A stretch of 64,000 nucleotides of DNA from Berberis thunbergii (GCA_003290165.1 QNQO01010738.1:1-64000), one strand, 5' to 3'; shown: positions 31,561 to 44,689, counted from the stretch's first letter. Notes: a model not told the origin generated them from the sequence alone. A program made the numbers and translations.

Positions 31561-34500
31561 GTATCCCCCAAGGACAAAGTTTGAATAAGGCAGCCAGTGA
31601 ATCTACGACACGCCAAAAGTGTGGTAGAGATCTGCTCGAATTTGTATCCTTGAAGGACAAACTTCGAACCAGTGTAGTTAAGGCGTTGAGGCGGTGGGGA
31701 GGCGAACGAGCCTGAAAACGCCTCAGAGGCGAGGCGGACGCCTCAATTCACTGAGGCGGTCTGTATCATTTAAAAAAAGAAATTTATTATAATAAATTGA
31801 AACATATTTAGATAAGTAATATTCTTCATCATTTTGATAACTTGCATAAGCCGATATGTACAAAAAGTCATACAACTATTTAGAATTGAAATGAAAACAT
31901 AATAAAGTTGCATAGCATAGAAAAATATACACTACATAAGTGTACACTAAACATGCCAACATTCACAAAATCACTAAAAAAGAAACAAACAAGAAAAACA
32001 TCAAAGCATAATGTAAACTAGTTCACAAAGTTCTTTGTTTATTTATTTGTAGCTATATTAGTCAGCCCTTACCAAAACCTAATTGAAAGATAGTAACAAA
32101 AGTTCTTGATATTAACAATATTTTCATATGTGGTTTTTTGCAGGTTTTTTGGAGGTAGAAGCAAATGAGGGGTGAACTGGCGAAAAATGTGCTTTGAATG
32201 ATGATCTAACTCTGTGTGTGAACAGATCATATATAAAAAAAGAGGGCGTATTTTCCATATCTTTCCCTCTGTGTGCAAGCCGAAGAGCTAATAAAATCTT
32301 CCTTACTTTTCTTTTGCCAGCTCTTTGTAATCATAGTTGCTGGATGAAACCAAATAAAATGTTTAAAAAAATATGTAAATTGATTAAATTTGGATCTAGC
32401 AATGTATATCTCCCAATTCCAAACTCTTGGTAAAATTCAAGTTTCAAACAACAATAGTGGGTTCAAACCCATTAGCATAATTCTTTTTACCCAAACGCAA
32501 TAACACAATGTTAAAGGATTTCAAATTGTACCTACATGGTCAATTTGGGTTTGTTCTGTAATAATACAAAATTTCGATATCCCCGATAAGGATACATAGT
32601 GGTTATTATGGATTTAATAAAACAGAGGACCATGTTTTTTTCATCTAATATGTCAATGTAATAAAAAATCTTTCCATTTAACACAAAAGATGTACAAGTC
32701 AGAAATCTAAGGTTACCTTTCAAAGTTTAAGGTTCTACTCAAAGTACCATCAACAAGCATCCCAAAATTTTGAAAACAGAGTCTATTGTGTTTTGTGTTA
32801 AATGGAAAGATTTCTGATTTATACAAGATTTCTCATTTAACACAAAAGAAAAGAAAGGAAGAAATTTCCAGGGTGAATTTGTCTTGACTTGGAAGCATGA
32901 AATGGTAATTCATTTTGATCAAAACAAAAATAGGGAAGAAGATTAGAAGACGCAGAAAACACAACATGATGATCTGACTCTGTGAACAGAATACAGATCA
33001 TAAAAAATAAAAATAAAACGCAACATGATTTGAAGATTAGAAGAAGAAGAAAGGAAGAAACATACCTCTATTTGTTGATTTGAAGGAAGCGAGTTGGGGA
33101 AAGAGTTGAGTTGAAGCTTGAAGGAAAGAGTGAAAGCAACCCCCATCTCTTGAGTCTTGAATCTCTTGATTACAAACCGTAAGTAACCCTTCCCCAAACC
33201 CTAAAAGGCTTTTGGGGCTTTTGAGCTTTTAAGCTTTTGGGTTTTTTGGGTTTAATTGGGTTTTAAAGTTTAATTGTAACTTTTGAGCTTTTTGGGTTTT
33301 AAAGTTTAATTGTAACTTTAAATGGACGAGGCGGCCCGAGGCGGTCTGAGGCGGATCGAGGCGGTCGCCTCAATTTACCGCTCCGCTTCACCCTAATTTG
33401 AGGCGCCCCTTTGCCAAACCGCCTCGAGGCACGCATAGACGCCCGCCTTGACAACACTGCTTTGAACAAGGCAACTAATAAATATGTTGTACGCCAGAAG
33501 CATGGCAGACCTATATGTTCCAAAGATTCAACTCTCGAAAAAGGAGAACTAGTAAAATTTCATGCCCTAATGCTATCGAAGAAGCACTTCTTGAAACTCC
33601 TGCAGAAGTTGTACATGTTTTAGAAAAAGTTGTACATAATGCTCCAGTAGCATTACATAACGCTCCTAAAGAGGTTATGGCTCTAGTAGTAGCATTACAT
33701 GATGCTCCAGAAGAGGTCCTGCAACTCCAGAAGCAACATTACATGATGCTCTAGAAGAAGTCATGAAACTTTCTAAACATCATTAAATGACCCTCCAGAA
33801 GAAGTATTGTTTTAAAAGTCCAATTTCTCCATTACCCTAGAAGTGGTTATTCATATCCCTGAAGTGATTTAAAAGCTCCCGAAGAGGCTCTGGTACCTAA
33901 TGATATTGAGACTCAATATATTAAGGAGAAATGTGAAACCAAATGAAATGTCATCAACGACATATTCACATATATGGTAGCTACCAAAACATCAAAGGGT
34001 GATGATATAAAAAATGTTATACAACCACGAAACATCTATGAATGTCGATAAATAAAATTATTTGCCAAATGGAAAAATGTTGTCTAAGCATAATTGAGTT
34101 CCCTTGATAAATATAGTGCCTTTAGACATATAGTGCAAATACTAATGTGTATAAACCATGTTGGTTTCAAATAAGTGTTTGTAAAAAAATAAAATGAGAA
34201 AAATGGAACTTTGAGATATAAGATAAGACTCATGGCATAGGGGTTCTTGCAGAAACCTGACATTTGATGATATATATTTTTGATTTTGAATATGAAAACA
34301 TTTCCATTAAGTCTTGTAATTTCAGAAAACTTAATATGCGACTTATAAATGTGGTGACTACTTATTAAAAATATTTATAAATTCTAGAAGGATTTACTTT
34401 GTTAGACACAAATATTTATTTAAAAATCCCTGAAGGATTTACTTTGCTTAAAGCAAAATCATGAAATAATTATTCAATACAACTAAGACATGTTTTATAC

Positions 34501-35900
34501 GATTTGAACCATTCCAGAAGAATGTGGTATAATTGTCTTAGTAAATATCTGTGTAAGGAATGTTATGCAAATTTGACTGTGTTTATTAAGAAATTGTTTA
34601 CTACTTTTTTCATACTAACAGTTTATGATAATAATATAACTCTTATTGGACCTAGAAAATATTGTTAATTATATAACAACAAAATTTTCAATTAAAGACC
34701 TTGGAATAACAACTTTTGTCTCGCCCTGTAGATCGAGTAAACTACTAGTATAAATTGGTCTATTAATCAAGATTTATAAAACTTTTAACATATACAAATC
34801 TAATCCATTTAGTATGTCCATGATCGTCTGATCTTAGATCTAAAGAAAAACCTTATCAACCAAAAGAAGAAAATGAAACAATACTCACTCCTGAATTACC
34901 ATATCTAAATTTTATTTGTGCATTGTTATTTTTGACACCATGTGCGAAACCTGATATAATATTTTTTTGTGCATTTACTAGCAAAATATAAATTTTCGCA
35001 AACTTATAGATATTTGCACGCATATATCTTCGTGGGAACATTTATATGACTTTATTCCTGTGATTTATCTAACAATTCCCACCAAATTGGATATACAGAT
35101 TCAGGTTCTCTATTTGACCCTTATAAAGATAGCTCATAGACTTCATCAAAGGAGATCGAACGAAACACATTCAGTAAAAAATTTCTATCCACATGAGTTT
35201 CAGAAGAACCATCTGATTGAAGTCGAACAACTTCAGTATATATAGTGATAACTTTATAGACTTCATCATCAAATTGATTTATGAGATTGACATGCGTTGA
35301 CTTAATTATCACAATAATTCAAGTTCTACTATCATGAGGGCGGTCATTATTGGGGGTATCCTAAAGTATACCCCCCCCTCCGGTGTGCATCAAGAAGTAT
35401 GCTTCGAGATCATATAGAAGTGTGTTGTATTTGATTTATGTGCGTTGTACTATTTTTCCTTCATCAATGTTTTTCCCGTTGGAATTTTCTGTCAAGGTTT
35501 TAACGAGGCAACATTATGCACATAGAGCATCCTGAAGTATGCAAAAGTGGTGATTGTATTTTTTTTTCCTTCGATATGGTTTTATCCCACTAAGTTTTTC
35601 TTTCAAGGTTTTAACGAGGCAGTATTATACGCACCCACCATTTTCTTAAAGAATGTTGTACTCTTTTTCTTTTTGTCCAACTTTTATCTCATTGGATTTT
35701 ACTGGTCAAATTTTAATGAGGAAAAAATTGTAATAATACATCAAGTATTGCACAAGGATATATTCATGTACTCCAGAAGAGATGTGAGATTGAATATCAT
35801 TTTTCGAAATCGTTGCAGGGTAATCGAATATGATGGTTTTAAATCTCCTCCCTTTATCATGTTTATCAAGGATAATGTTTCGTCATGAGGAGACCTAATT
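31561..35900 (+). pseudogene. Old Copia polyprotein, split by a hAT element
   Basis: A heavily mutated Copia coding strand, readable only in pieces. Before the hAT insertion is FVSLKDKL; after it LNKATNKYVVRQKHGRP then a KDS/PRK stretch (the family linker RQKRGRPVGSKDSxPRKRK). Further on are PEEALVPNDIETQ, RLMA then GFLQKPDI (family: RLVAQGFSQRPGID), SLVISENL, SIKDLGITTF, PYLNFICALLFL and, near 35190, LSTHEFQKNHLIEVEQLQ followed by SDNFIDF (family: THDLQKNGDINVQQIRSSDNLADLF). The 3' part (35330-35800) repeats CAAGGTTTTAACGAGGCA, typical just before the 3' LTR of such elements. It has many stops and frame changes and no clear LTR pair. Confidence 0.75.
31670..33459. mobile_element. 1.79-kb non-autonomous hAT element
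   Basis: Ends CAGTGTAGTTAAGGCG and, on the complement, CAGTGTTGTCAAGGCG. The flanks CTTCGAAC (31662-31669) and CTTTGAAC (33460-33467) give an 8-bp duplication with one mismatch. Subterminal blocks of GAGGCGG repeats lie at 31690-31760 and 33320-33425. The AT-rich interior has no recognisable transposase; an inverted pair TTAACACAAAAGATG / TTTTGTGTTAAATGG lies near 32675-32840. It interrupts the old Copia coding strand. Confidence 0.9.
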
Positions 35901-37150
35901 GTTGCAGTAGTCTATAAACAACATGCGAGAAACATCCAAAGGCCAGTGTTATGAAATTGTGTGGATGTTGAGGAGGCATATATAGTGTTATGAGGTGGTA
36001 CTAGGTGTCATGAGCTGCAGTGCTTCGGTAGTCTTATCCAGCTAAGGAGTTAAACGGGGAAGCTTTTATTTATTCTTTAACAATGAGTTCGATGGAGTTG
36101 TTTTGAAGTTTTTCAAATTCAAGTTTCAAACTCTTCTAGCTTGATGAACAACTAGTTAAGAGCAACTATGGCTTTTGTAAGAATGACTGTATCTACCCTT
36201 ACTGTTCTTTCTATCGTTTTCTTTCAATCCCTTGTACAGAACAATTACAGTCATCTCACGCTCAAACCATTTTAAGAATCAAGCAACTTTTGAAGTTTCC
36301 AATTGTGTTGAGCAGCTGGAAACCACTGACTTTTACAACACCCAGAAGGTTAGAAGTGTGAAACAAGCCCATTTTGTTTGGAAATAATGAAGTTTCTTGG
36401 AATATTATTTAATTGCCAATGAAAAGAAAATTATTATAATGCAAAACCATTACCTTATTCTATCTAATGCTTGCAAAAATATATCCACGTGAAACAAGTG
36501 TAAAACAAAGTTTCAACTCATTAGAAAATGGTTTAATGCATATTTTAGCATTTGTTTCGGAAGATCAACTCTGTTTCTCCTGTCGTGTATGTACTTATGC
36601 ACTGCAACTCTATTATATAGTTTTAGTCAATATAGATAAAAGTCTTGCATTTTAACACGGATTGTTAGTGTCCAAGTTGAGAAATATATAATTAGGTTAT
36701 TTAATTATTTCAATGATTTGCCTGCGTAAATAAAATATGTTATTCTAAATACGTACACAACTAGAGTTTAGACATAATAAGAAAATGTGAAAATATATAC
36801 AAATTATGAGTAACTAGTGTCGGCCCTAAAAAGACAAGATATATAAATACATCTTCTTCTTAATTTTATGTCCCTTTAATCCTTTGTCACATTAGACTAT
36901 TAGTAGACTTCTGAATGGAGTTAATATTAAATGTTTTGCTTAATATTGTGTCTTGCTTGTATCGTAAACACTGAAACAATTGTCTAACACTCCTACTTTT
37001 CCAATGACAATAAATATTTAAGTTCATAAAATTCAAATGAAATTGTTATTTTTAAAATCTTCTTTCGTTTGACAATCGTATTTTTTGAAATGCAGTTAAC
37101 TTTCTTACCTTCCGAATCTCGGGACGAGATTCCATTTAACGTGTGTATAA
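35901..37150. other. No gene recognised
   Basis: AT-rich intergenic sequence. The short frame at 36467-36655 has no family resemblance. Confidence 0.3.
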
Positions 37151-37600
37151 TGTAACACCCCTAAATTTCATAAAACTAAATTATTTTATTTTAAATTAAA
37201 TAAAATAGAGTTACATTTAATTGAGTTTAAATTTCAAAATTTTAGGGTTTTTTTTTGTTAAGTTAAAGGGTGGACGCCCTCAGAATTTTAGTGGGGGCGA
37301 ATAACCACCCATAATATAAAAGAAAACCCTTTATTTCTTCTTCTCTTGTGCAACAGTTTGCTCTTCCTCTCATCCTCCTTCGGTGGCGATGACGACCTGC
37401 GTCCAGTCATTGCCACGGGTTTCACGCCCCAAACTCCCTTCTTATTCTTGTTTTCTATTTCCTCTATCTTACCTTCCCACCCGTTTGATTTTAGCACCAA
37501 AAGCATGAGTTGCGCGTGATTTTGATCTTCAATGGAGGGAGGTACGATTGGTTTTATGATAAAGAGATTAGGGAGCAGCGGTCGATGTGGTGAGGGTTAT
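37151..37600 (+). repeat. Gypsy-like LTR start, forward
   Basis: Begins TGTAACACCCCTAAATTTC; its first 110 bases are the inverted match of 44240-44351. It is followed by a TATA-like AATATAAAAG at 37312-37321 and CT-rich leader-like sequence, as in an LTR U3-R boundary. TGTAACACCC is a frequent start of plant Gypsy LTRs. The end of this LTR is not defined. Confidence 0.55.
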
Positions 37601-38590
37601 TGCGTGGATCGGTTGCGCAATCCTTTGCTATTTCATCCAGTGGGTTTTCTTCATTTTCCTTTTTAGATTTTTGTATGAAGTTGAGAATGTTGAGTTGGAT
37701 GATTAGATCGAAAATTGTGAGATTTGTTTCCTGCTTAATTGTTTGTGTGAGATCATCCTTACATGCCCATTGGATTGTTTTTTTTTGTTGGTAATTTGTG
37801 TTGAATATGTTGAGACCTTGAATGGGTGTGGATTTGAGTATATGGATTTGTGGAAAGTTTGGATTTTGAAGAGATTTGAGTTAGAAAGATTGGATTTTTA
37901 TAGGGTTTGATTGGTTAGATCATTTGTTTTAGTTTCATATTTGAATGATCATCGTGAAGTCTGAATCTGTAATGATATGAATAAACAGTTGGCCAAAATT
38001 TCAGATTTCGACATAATTCATTGGTTCAATTGATGGTACAACATGAAATGAAAGTGAGAGCAAGTGATAAAGACCATTTCAGTGTGTAGAAAATCCAATT
38101 CGTTGCCCCTTTTTCAAGAGTTTCATAAAAAATTTGTCAACATTCATCGTAGTGGGTACTAGGTTATTTTTTTTTACTAATTCTTAACCCAAAGCTTTTG
38201 AATGTAACTATAACGTGTATGCTAGTTGCATATTTGAGTTGCTAAATATTTGGGAACCAATTTTGCAATCTGTAGACAGATTCTTGCAGAGTCATTACAT
38301 GACTGATTCAATGCCCATATTGATGAATCAGTGAGTGTTCTTCAATCTCTATCCATTTGTATATATATTCTTATGGGTTTTTATCTATTGATCTGTTTCT
38401 TGCATTTGTTTGGTGTTGTTTAGAAGTTAGTTGATAAATTTGTGAATTTGAATTAGCTTTTGTTTGGTAAAATGATTCCTTCCTGATGAGAAATTAGTGA
38501 AATTCTGTAGTTTTAATTATTCAACTAAAGTGAACAATTTACGTAATTTTCACTATCTGCAGACAATGGGATCAGTATGGGTTGATTTGA

Positions 38591-38896
38591 TCAATTGAGA
38601 GAGAGAATCATGTGTAGTTCAGTGTTAAGATTGTCAGGGCTGTCTCTGGGTAACTTACAAGGTCTAGTGAGTGCAATGTAAATAGCAAAGGCCGCCATGA
38701 TGTGGTTGGGACCACTACGAGTGGATGAATCATGATTGCACCCCCTTAATGAAGAGTTAGGTTGCTTTTTAGCAGTGCATCCGGTGGGTGGTGCCATGAA
38801 GGTGATGTACTTAGAGAATTTATCTACTACCATCAAGTCTGCCACTACAGTTTCCACTTTAAGAACCCAAAGGGGGATATAAGAGCATGGAATCAA
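38591..38896 (-). pseudogene. Gypsy integrase scrap
   Basis: The minus frame contains LMVVDKFSKYITFMAPPTGC, matching the integrase core start in plant Gypsy elements (VVVDRFSKY...F.PAPTDCTAEE), with the first catalytic aspartate in VVD. The sequence after it loses similarity within about 10 residues. It is an isolated fragment. Confidence 0.6.
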
Positions 38897-39235
38897 GCAC
38901 TTACTGCTTCACAGTCTCTAGAGTACATAAATTGCCTCCATTTCATGAGACCCAGTTTGTTATGTTATTGGATCTTTACCATCCTCCTATTTTAGCATAC
39001 GGAGTAGGGAGTTTTATAATATGGAGAATACTGTAAAGAAAACTATCACAGCTCCCACTTTTCTGCTTTGTCACTTTTCTTTGAGTAAAACTGCTTCTTT
39101 TGCTATTGGTTCCTACGAAAGGAATATCGTCATGGTAGTCCCTTTTTGTTGCCGAGGAGATCAATGGATATTTATGGTTGAGTGTTTGATGAAGCATTTG
39201 AGTTAATACTGAATTTTTGTTATGAATATGCGCCG

Positions 39236-39975
39236 AATCGATAACAAAGTGGTCACTGGGAAGAGGTTGTGGAAGTGCTTCATGACATGTTGGAGTATGA
39301 CATTCAACTCCATGTAATCATCCTAATTACTGTCTTGACTGTTTGTGGAAGAATTAAGGGAGTGATGAGATTGGGGATTAAACCAACCGTTGTTACTTTC
39401 GTCAATGTGTTTCCAGCCATTGTAGCAACTGCGGATTGGAACAATTGTATTGTTCTTTACTGGTTGCTTTTCAAAATGGGCAATGCTTGTTGTAATGATC
39501 TCTATGCTGTGAGTTCAGCCATCTTCTTGTGTTCGGAGCTGGGTGACGTAAGTTCTGTTAGGAAAGTTTTCGATTAGTGTGTGAATAAAGACATTGAAAT
39601 TTGGAATACTATGATTAGTGGGTATGTTAAGAATGAGTGTTTTAGTGAAGTTATTGAACTTTTCTCCAAGTTCTCGTGTCAGACATGATTGTTCCTAATA
39701 GCATAACTTTTGTTGCTGTTCTAACAGCAGTTTCACAGTTACAACTACTTGATTTTGGACAACAAGTTCATACTTATGTTATCAAGAATTCAATGAAGTC
39801 TCTTGTCATTATATCAAATGTTCTAATTTCCATGTATTCAAGGTGCAATTCTGTTGAGATAGCATTCAGAGTATTCGATGAGATGAAGGAAAGATACATT
39901 GTTTCTTGGAATATCATGGTTTATGCTTTTATGCAAATTTGGGTTCGGGTTATCGTGTACAATGCAACTTGTGCT
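39236..39975 (+). pseudogene. Pentatricopeptide repeat (PPR) protein pseudogene
   Basis: Successive frames give PPR units: KPTVVTFVNVFPAIVATADW, SSAIFLCSELGDVSSVRKVF, EIWNTMISGYVKN, then from 39688 VPNSITFVAVLTAVSQLQ, LDFGQQVHTYVIKNS, NVLISMYSRCNSVEIAFRVF and YIVSWNIMVYAF. This is the P-L-S pattern of organelle RNA-editing or splicing PPR proteins. There is a TAG after KVFD at about 39577 and a frame change near 39680, and neither an N-terminal targeting peptide nor a C-terminal E/DYW domain is seen. It lies between the opposed LTR sequences, so it may have been carried or trapped there. Confidence 0.82.
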
Positions 39976-40399
39976 TTGTGTTTTCACGTGGTGTTTTTAA
40001 TTTTGGGATCTTAATTGTTTCGATGTAAAACTAGTCAAAGGAGTAAGGTAAATTTTGTTACAGAGAGTTTATGTGCGGGTGTTTGTAACGTAAACTGATT
40101 TGCATGTATTTGCAAAGTTTGTGCATACGGGTTTGGATGCGTTGGATTGAGTATGTTTTTGGGATGATTTTGCATTTATTTAGAAACTTGATCTACTATA
40201 CCTAAATTTATGAGTCTCACACTCTATAAATTAGTTTGTTATTAGTAATCATTTGCGAATGAAACTCTGGATTAATTTTGTTTGAGAAACTAATTTGTCA
40301 GGATTTATATTTTGATGAGATAGATTTGGATGATTGTATTATATGCCAATTGACTTGTTAGCGAGTCTAAATTCCTCATATCGAATGGGCTTTGATCCC

Positions 40400-41733
40400 C
40401 TGTTTTTTTACTGAAAGTTTATATATGAAAAATATAGGTTGCCCCAAAACAATGGAAGGATGTCCTGATGAAATTGTTTATGATTTGGCAATGAGACAAA
40501 TGTTATGCTTCCCCAAAAGGATGGGTGGATTTACTTATGAATGACAAAATGTCACTGTGAAGGAGATTCGAAATATCAAAAATAAATGATATTGATAAAC
40601 TTTGACTCCTGAAAATTTAAACACTTGGGATTGTATCACTTAGAACTACCACACCTCTTTTTGTTTATTATTTCCCCTTTCTTACTAGAGAACCCAAATA
40701 ACCTACGAGTTGTCTAGCTGAGGTGGGGCACCTATTCTTATAGAGAAACTAAAATAACCTTTGGGTTAGTCTTGCGGAAATGAGGTGGACTTTTATGCCT
40801 AAGATAGGCTTTGATATTTATTCGTAAAAAATGTGACGTGACTTTATGCGCATTGATAACCGAAGAGTGGCTTTTGTTACTCATATAGTTAGGAGTATCC
40901 GGTGATGCATGTCTGTATGTGATGTGTCCCCACTCGGGCATGGATGACGGAGAAGTTCTCCTTTATATGAGATAGGCATACGGGCATGTATGTTCAGCAC
41001 GGAGGTGGAGCGAATGTGGTATCGTTTAAGTGATCAATCCTTTAAAAATGAATCAAATTCAAATAAAAATGAATAATAAGCGTAAGTAAAATATTGTACG
41101 AAGACCACTATTCAATTAATAAATTACGTTTATATTGTTTCTAACCCTTTTCATGCAGGATGACAAGTCCACTAATATTTCTGCAGATCAGACTTGCCAT
41201 AATCAACTTCTACAGTTTAAGTACAAGGAAATGCATATTTACTAAATTGGGATGATGACATGATTGCCTCGTTGAGGAACTTAATTCTTGGAACTGTGTT
41301 TTCTTGCATGACACATTTGTCTCATTGAGGAACTACCTGTTGGTGTGGTGGTTTACTGTTTGTGCTTAGTTTGATGTTATCACGCTCACGTGCGAATTTA
41401 TTGATTTTGGGATGAAGATTACTCACACCAGCTTTTTTGCTGACCCAAGTGAGATTTTGCTTCTTGGGTACATTCCTTTGGGAATGTAGCCGATTAGCCT
41501 TTCAGGTTTAAAGACTTTTAAACAGCGTTACTGGAGTTCCGCTAGTGGGGCTAGCAACGTCAGTTTTTCCTGGTTAGAGTTTTTATTTGTTTAAGTAATT
41601 AAATCATGTTTAAGTTGTATTTGCTGCTAAATGTTTCTTTTGTATTCGAATTTCAAGTCTCGAGTTTTGGGGAAACGGATAATCCTACGTGGATTTTGGG
41701 ATTTTCGTTTTCCTCTAAAATCAGGGCATGACA
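40400..41733 (-). repeat. Left arm of a large inverted repeat (LTR-like, reverse)
   Basis: Read on the minus strand from 41733, it starts TGTCATGCCCTGATTTTAG and matches 41765 onward of the right arm through landmarks such as ATCCACGTAGGATTATCCG, CCAGGAAAAACTGACGTTGC and GGACATGTATG-type blocks, out to about 40400. Identity by eye is around 80 per cent with small indels. The TGTCA(C/T)GCCC start is typical of Gypsy LTRs. Confidence 0.8.
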
Positions 41734-41764
41734 AATTGGCTTTCAGTAGAGGGGCAATAAAGAA

Positions 41765-43060
41765 TGTCACGCCCCAGTTTTCGAGAAAAATTTAAATCCT
41801 AAAATCCACGTAGGATTATCCGTTTTCCCAAAACTCGGGACGTGAAATTTAATAACAACAGAAACATTTAGCAGCGATGACCAAAAGTATAGTTTAGAAA
41901 ATAGAAACAAACCAAAATTTATAACAAAACTCTAACCAGGAAAAACTGACGTCGCTAGCCGCACTAGCGAAACTCCCGTAACGCTGCTCAAAAGTCTCTA
42001 AACCTGAAAGGCTAATTGGCTACATTCTCAAAGGAATGTACCCAAGAAGCAAAAGCTTACTTGGGTCAGCAATAATTCTGGTGTGAGAAATCTTCATCCC
42101 AAAATCAATAAAATCGTACGTGATAAACATTAAGCTAAACACAACCAATACACAAACACACCAACAGGTAGTTCCTCAACGAGGCAAAAGTGTAATGCAA
42201 GAAACACAGTTCCAAGAATTTAGTTTCTCATCGAGGCCATCATATCATCATCCCAACTAAGTAAAAATGCATTTATTTATACTTACCCTATAGGAGTCGA
42301 ATATGGCAAGTCTGACCTGCAGAAATGTTAGTGGACTTGCCATCCTGCATGAAAAGGGGTTAGAAATAATATAAACGTAATCTATTCATTTTTATTTGAA
42401 TTTGTTTCATCTTTTAACAGATTGATCACTTAGACGATACCACATTCGCACCACCTTTGTGTCGAACATACATGCCCGTATGCCTCTCTCATATAAAGGA
42501 GGATTACTTCATCATCCATGCCCAAGTGGGGACATCACATACATGCATGCATCGCGGATACTCCTAACTATATGAGTACCAAAAGTCACTCTTGGGCTTT
42601 CAATGCGCATGAACCCACATCACATTTCCGCAATTTCACCTCATTTCCGCAAGACTAACCCGAGGGTTATTTTAGTTTCTCTAGTAGGAAATAGGCACCC
42701 CAACTCCGCAAGACGACCCGCTGGTCATTTAGTTTCTCTAGTAAGAGAGGGAAAATAATAAACAAAAGAGGTGTGGGAGTTCTAAGTGATACAATTCCAG
42801 GTGATTAAACTTTCAGAAATCAAGGTTTATCCACATCATTTATTTTTGATATTTTGAATGTCTTTCACAACAACATTTTTTCATTCATAAGTAAATCCAC
42901 CTATTCTTTCGGGGAAACATAGCATATTCATAAATCATGTTTTATAATAACACGGTGATCAAGTGACATTTTGTCATTCACAATGAAATCCACCTTCCTT
43001 TTGGAGAATATAACCATTTCAAGATGCATGTATACAAAGGAATATCATTAATCTTAAATG
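41765..43060 (+). repeat. Right arm of the large inverted repeat (LTR-like, forward)
   Basis: Starts TGTCACGCCCCAGTTTTCG, 31 bases from the end of the left arm. It runs through CTAACCAGGAAAAACTGACG, AGTTCCTCAACGAGG and GGAAAATAATAAACAAAAGAGG, all mirrored in the left arm. Confidence 0.8.
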
Positions 43061-43859
43061 GTCCTACATCAACGGAATCAACGAGACATTAAAACAAACA
43101 AACCATAGTGCAAAATAAAACACTACTACACATAGTACTCTCCATATGAATGTAATTTTAGGGATAACACATCCATCCTAGTTTGACAGAAAGTATCTCA
43201 AATGCTGAATCCAACAAAGCTACTACATACAATCTCCGAAAAAAATAATTTCAACACATAAACATGAAAGTGCATGACAATCATGGGTGAACACTAACTT
43301 ACACCAAAGCAACCATCCAAATCCCAGTACGACACACATAACTTAAGTTGTTTGAAAACATCCACAAATTCCTAGTTAACACCAAATAACTTCTTTGAGC
43401 ATTTTCATACAATAAAGAGATATGGGATTTCCAATACCATTCACCAAAATTGCATGTTTTCCATTTACAAACTAAGGTCCCCACTATTAAAAATCCACAT
43501 GCACTTACGTGCATAATGCAAGTAACACATTGGTTTAGAAAACATTATACAAACTACTCCCAATAGCCTTAATTACATATTAGCCGCATCCATCATAAAA
43601 CTGCATATATTAATCAACCAACCCAAAAGCTACATCCCCTTGAACACACCAAAAGTTTATCACAACAATATTATTACACTGATTCCAACTATTTCCTTCA
43701 TGGGGTTTGCACATTTAGTGATTTAGAGAAAGCAAATCTCATCATTGTGTTGGAAAGTATGCTAAGACTCAAAACAACTATAAATTTTTTATTTATTTTT
43801 TTATGACACTAATACCAACAAAGAAAATAAAAAGCAACATAAATTTTTTTTAATGGACT

Positions 43860-44235
43860 GACACTTTTTATTTATTTTATTTATTTATTTATTTAAAATA
43901 AAAACAACGTTTGTTCCCCCATACTTAAACCTAACATTGTCCTCAATGTTAATAGATTATAGCACATGTAATGAAAGATTTAAACACGGAAAAACAAACT
44001 ACCAACAAACAAAAGCAAAAATAACGAAAATAAAATAAAGGGATAAAGAAAGCAAATCTGATTGGGTTGCCTCCCAAGAAGCGCTTGTTTTAACGTCGTG
44101 CAGTCTGACGGTATCTGCAATTAATCCTCAAAATAAGTAGGAATATGGAGTGATACGTCCTCCATGTCATGCTCCACTAATGACTCATAATAGGGCTTAA
44201 GTCGATGATGTTTCACCTTAAACTCCTTCCCGCCC
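43860..44235 (-). repeat. Athila-type Gypsy non-coding remnant
   Basis: On the minus strand, ACGTTAAAACAAGCGCTTCT followed by TGGGAGGCAACCCAA, and AACATTGAGGACAATGTTAG followed by TTTAAGTATGGGGG, are characteristic of the untranslated segment between pol and the 3' LTR in Athila-like Gypsy elements. No coding sequence is left. Confidence 0.6.
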
Positions 44236-44239
44236 TTTA

Positions 44240-44351
44240 ACTTCACAAATTTAAAATCCTAAAATTTTGAAATTCAATTCAAGGAAATGTAACTCTATTT
44301 TATTTTATTCAAATAAAATAAATTAGTGTTATGAAATTTAAGGGTGTTACA
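44240..44351 (-). repeat. Gypsy-like LTR start, reverse
   Basis: The complement reads TGTAACACCCTTAAATTTC and matches 37151-37260. It ends at 44351; no target duplication is shared with the left partner (TATAA before 37151, AGAAG after 44351). Confidence 0.6.
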
Positions 44352-44689
44352 AAGAAGTTTGGAAAATATTGGAAAATGAAAATGAAAGAAAGTGATGAGC
44401 AATTAAAATTTCTAGGTCAAACACATTTTCATTTAAAATCAAAAAAATAAAAAAATGACCGAGCTTGTTAAGAAACTTCATTACCAAATCTTTACTGAAA
44501 AATCTCTGTTTTAAGAGATTCAAGCCTCACTATTTTTAAACATAGGAAGCGACTACTTCACACCACCATATATACTGTCTCACACCATCATGTACTTTTT
44601 TTCTTTCCTATTAACCCACACTACCCAAAAAACTGTTTTTGAAAAAATAGTAACATAACACCATGGTAACTTTCGACCAATTTAAACCC

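Noticed and set aside
37151..44351. One large TIR transposon with 110-bp inverted ends
   Set aside because: No shared target duplication flanks the ends, the starts are LTR-like (TGTAACACC), and Gypsy remnants lie inside; opposed LTRs explain it better.
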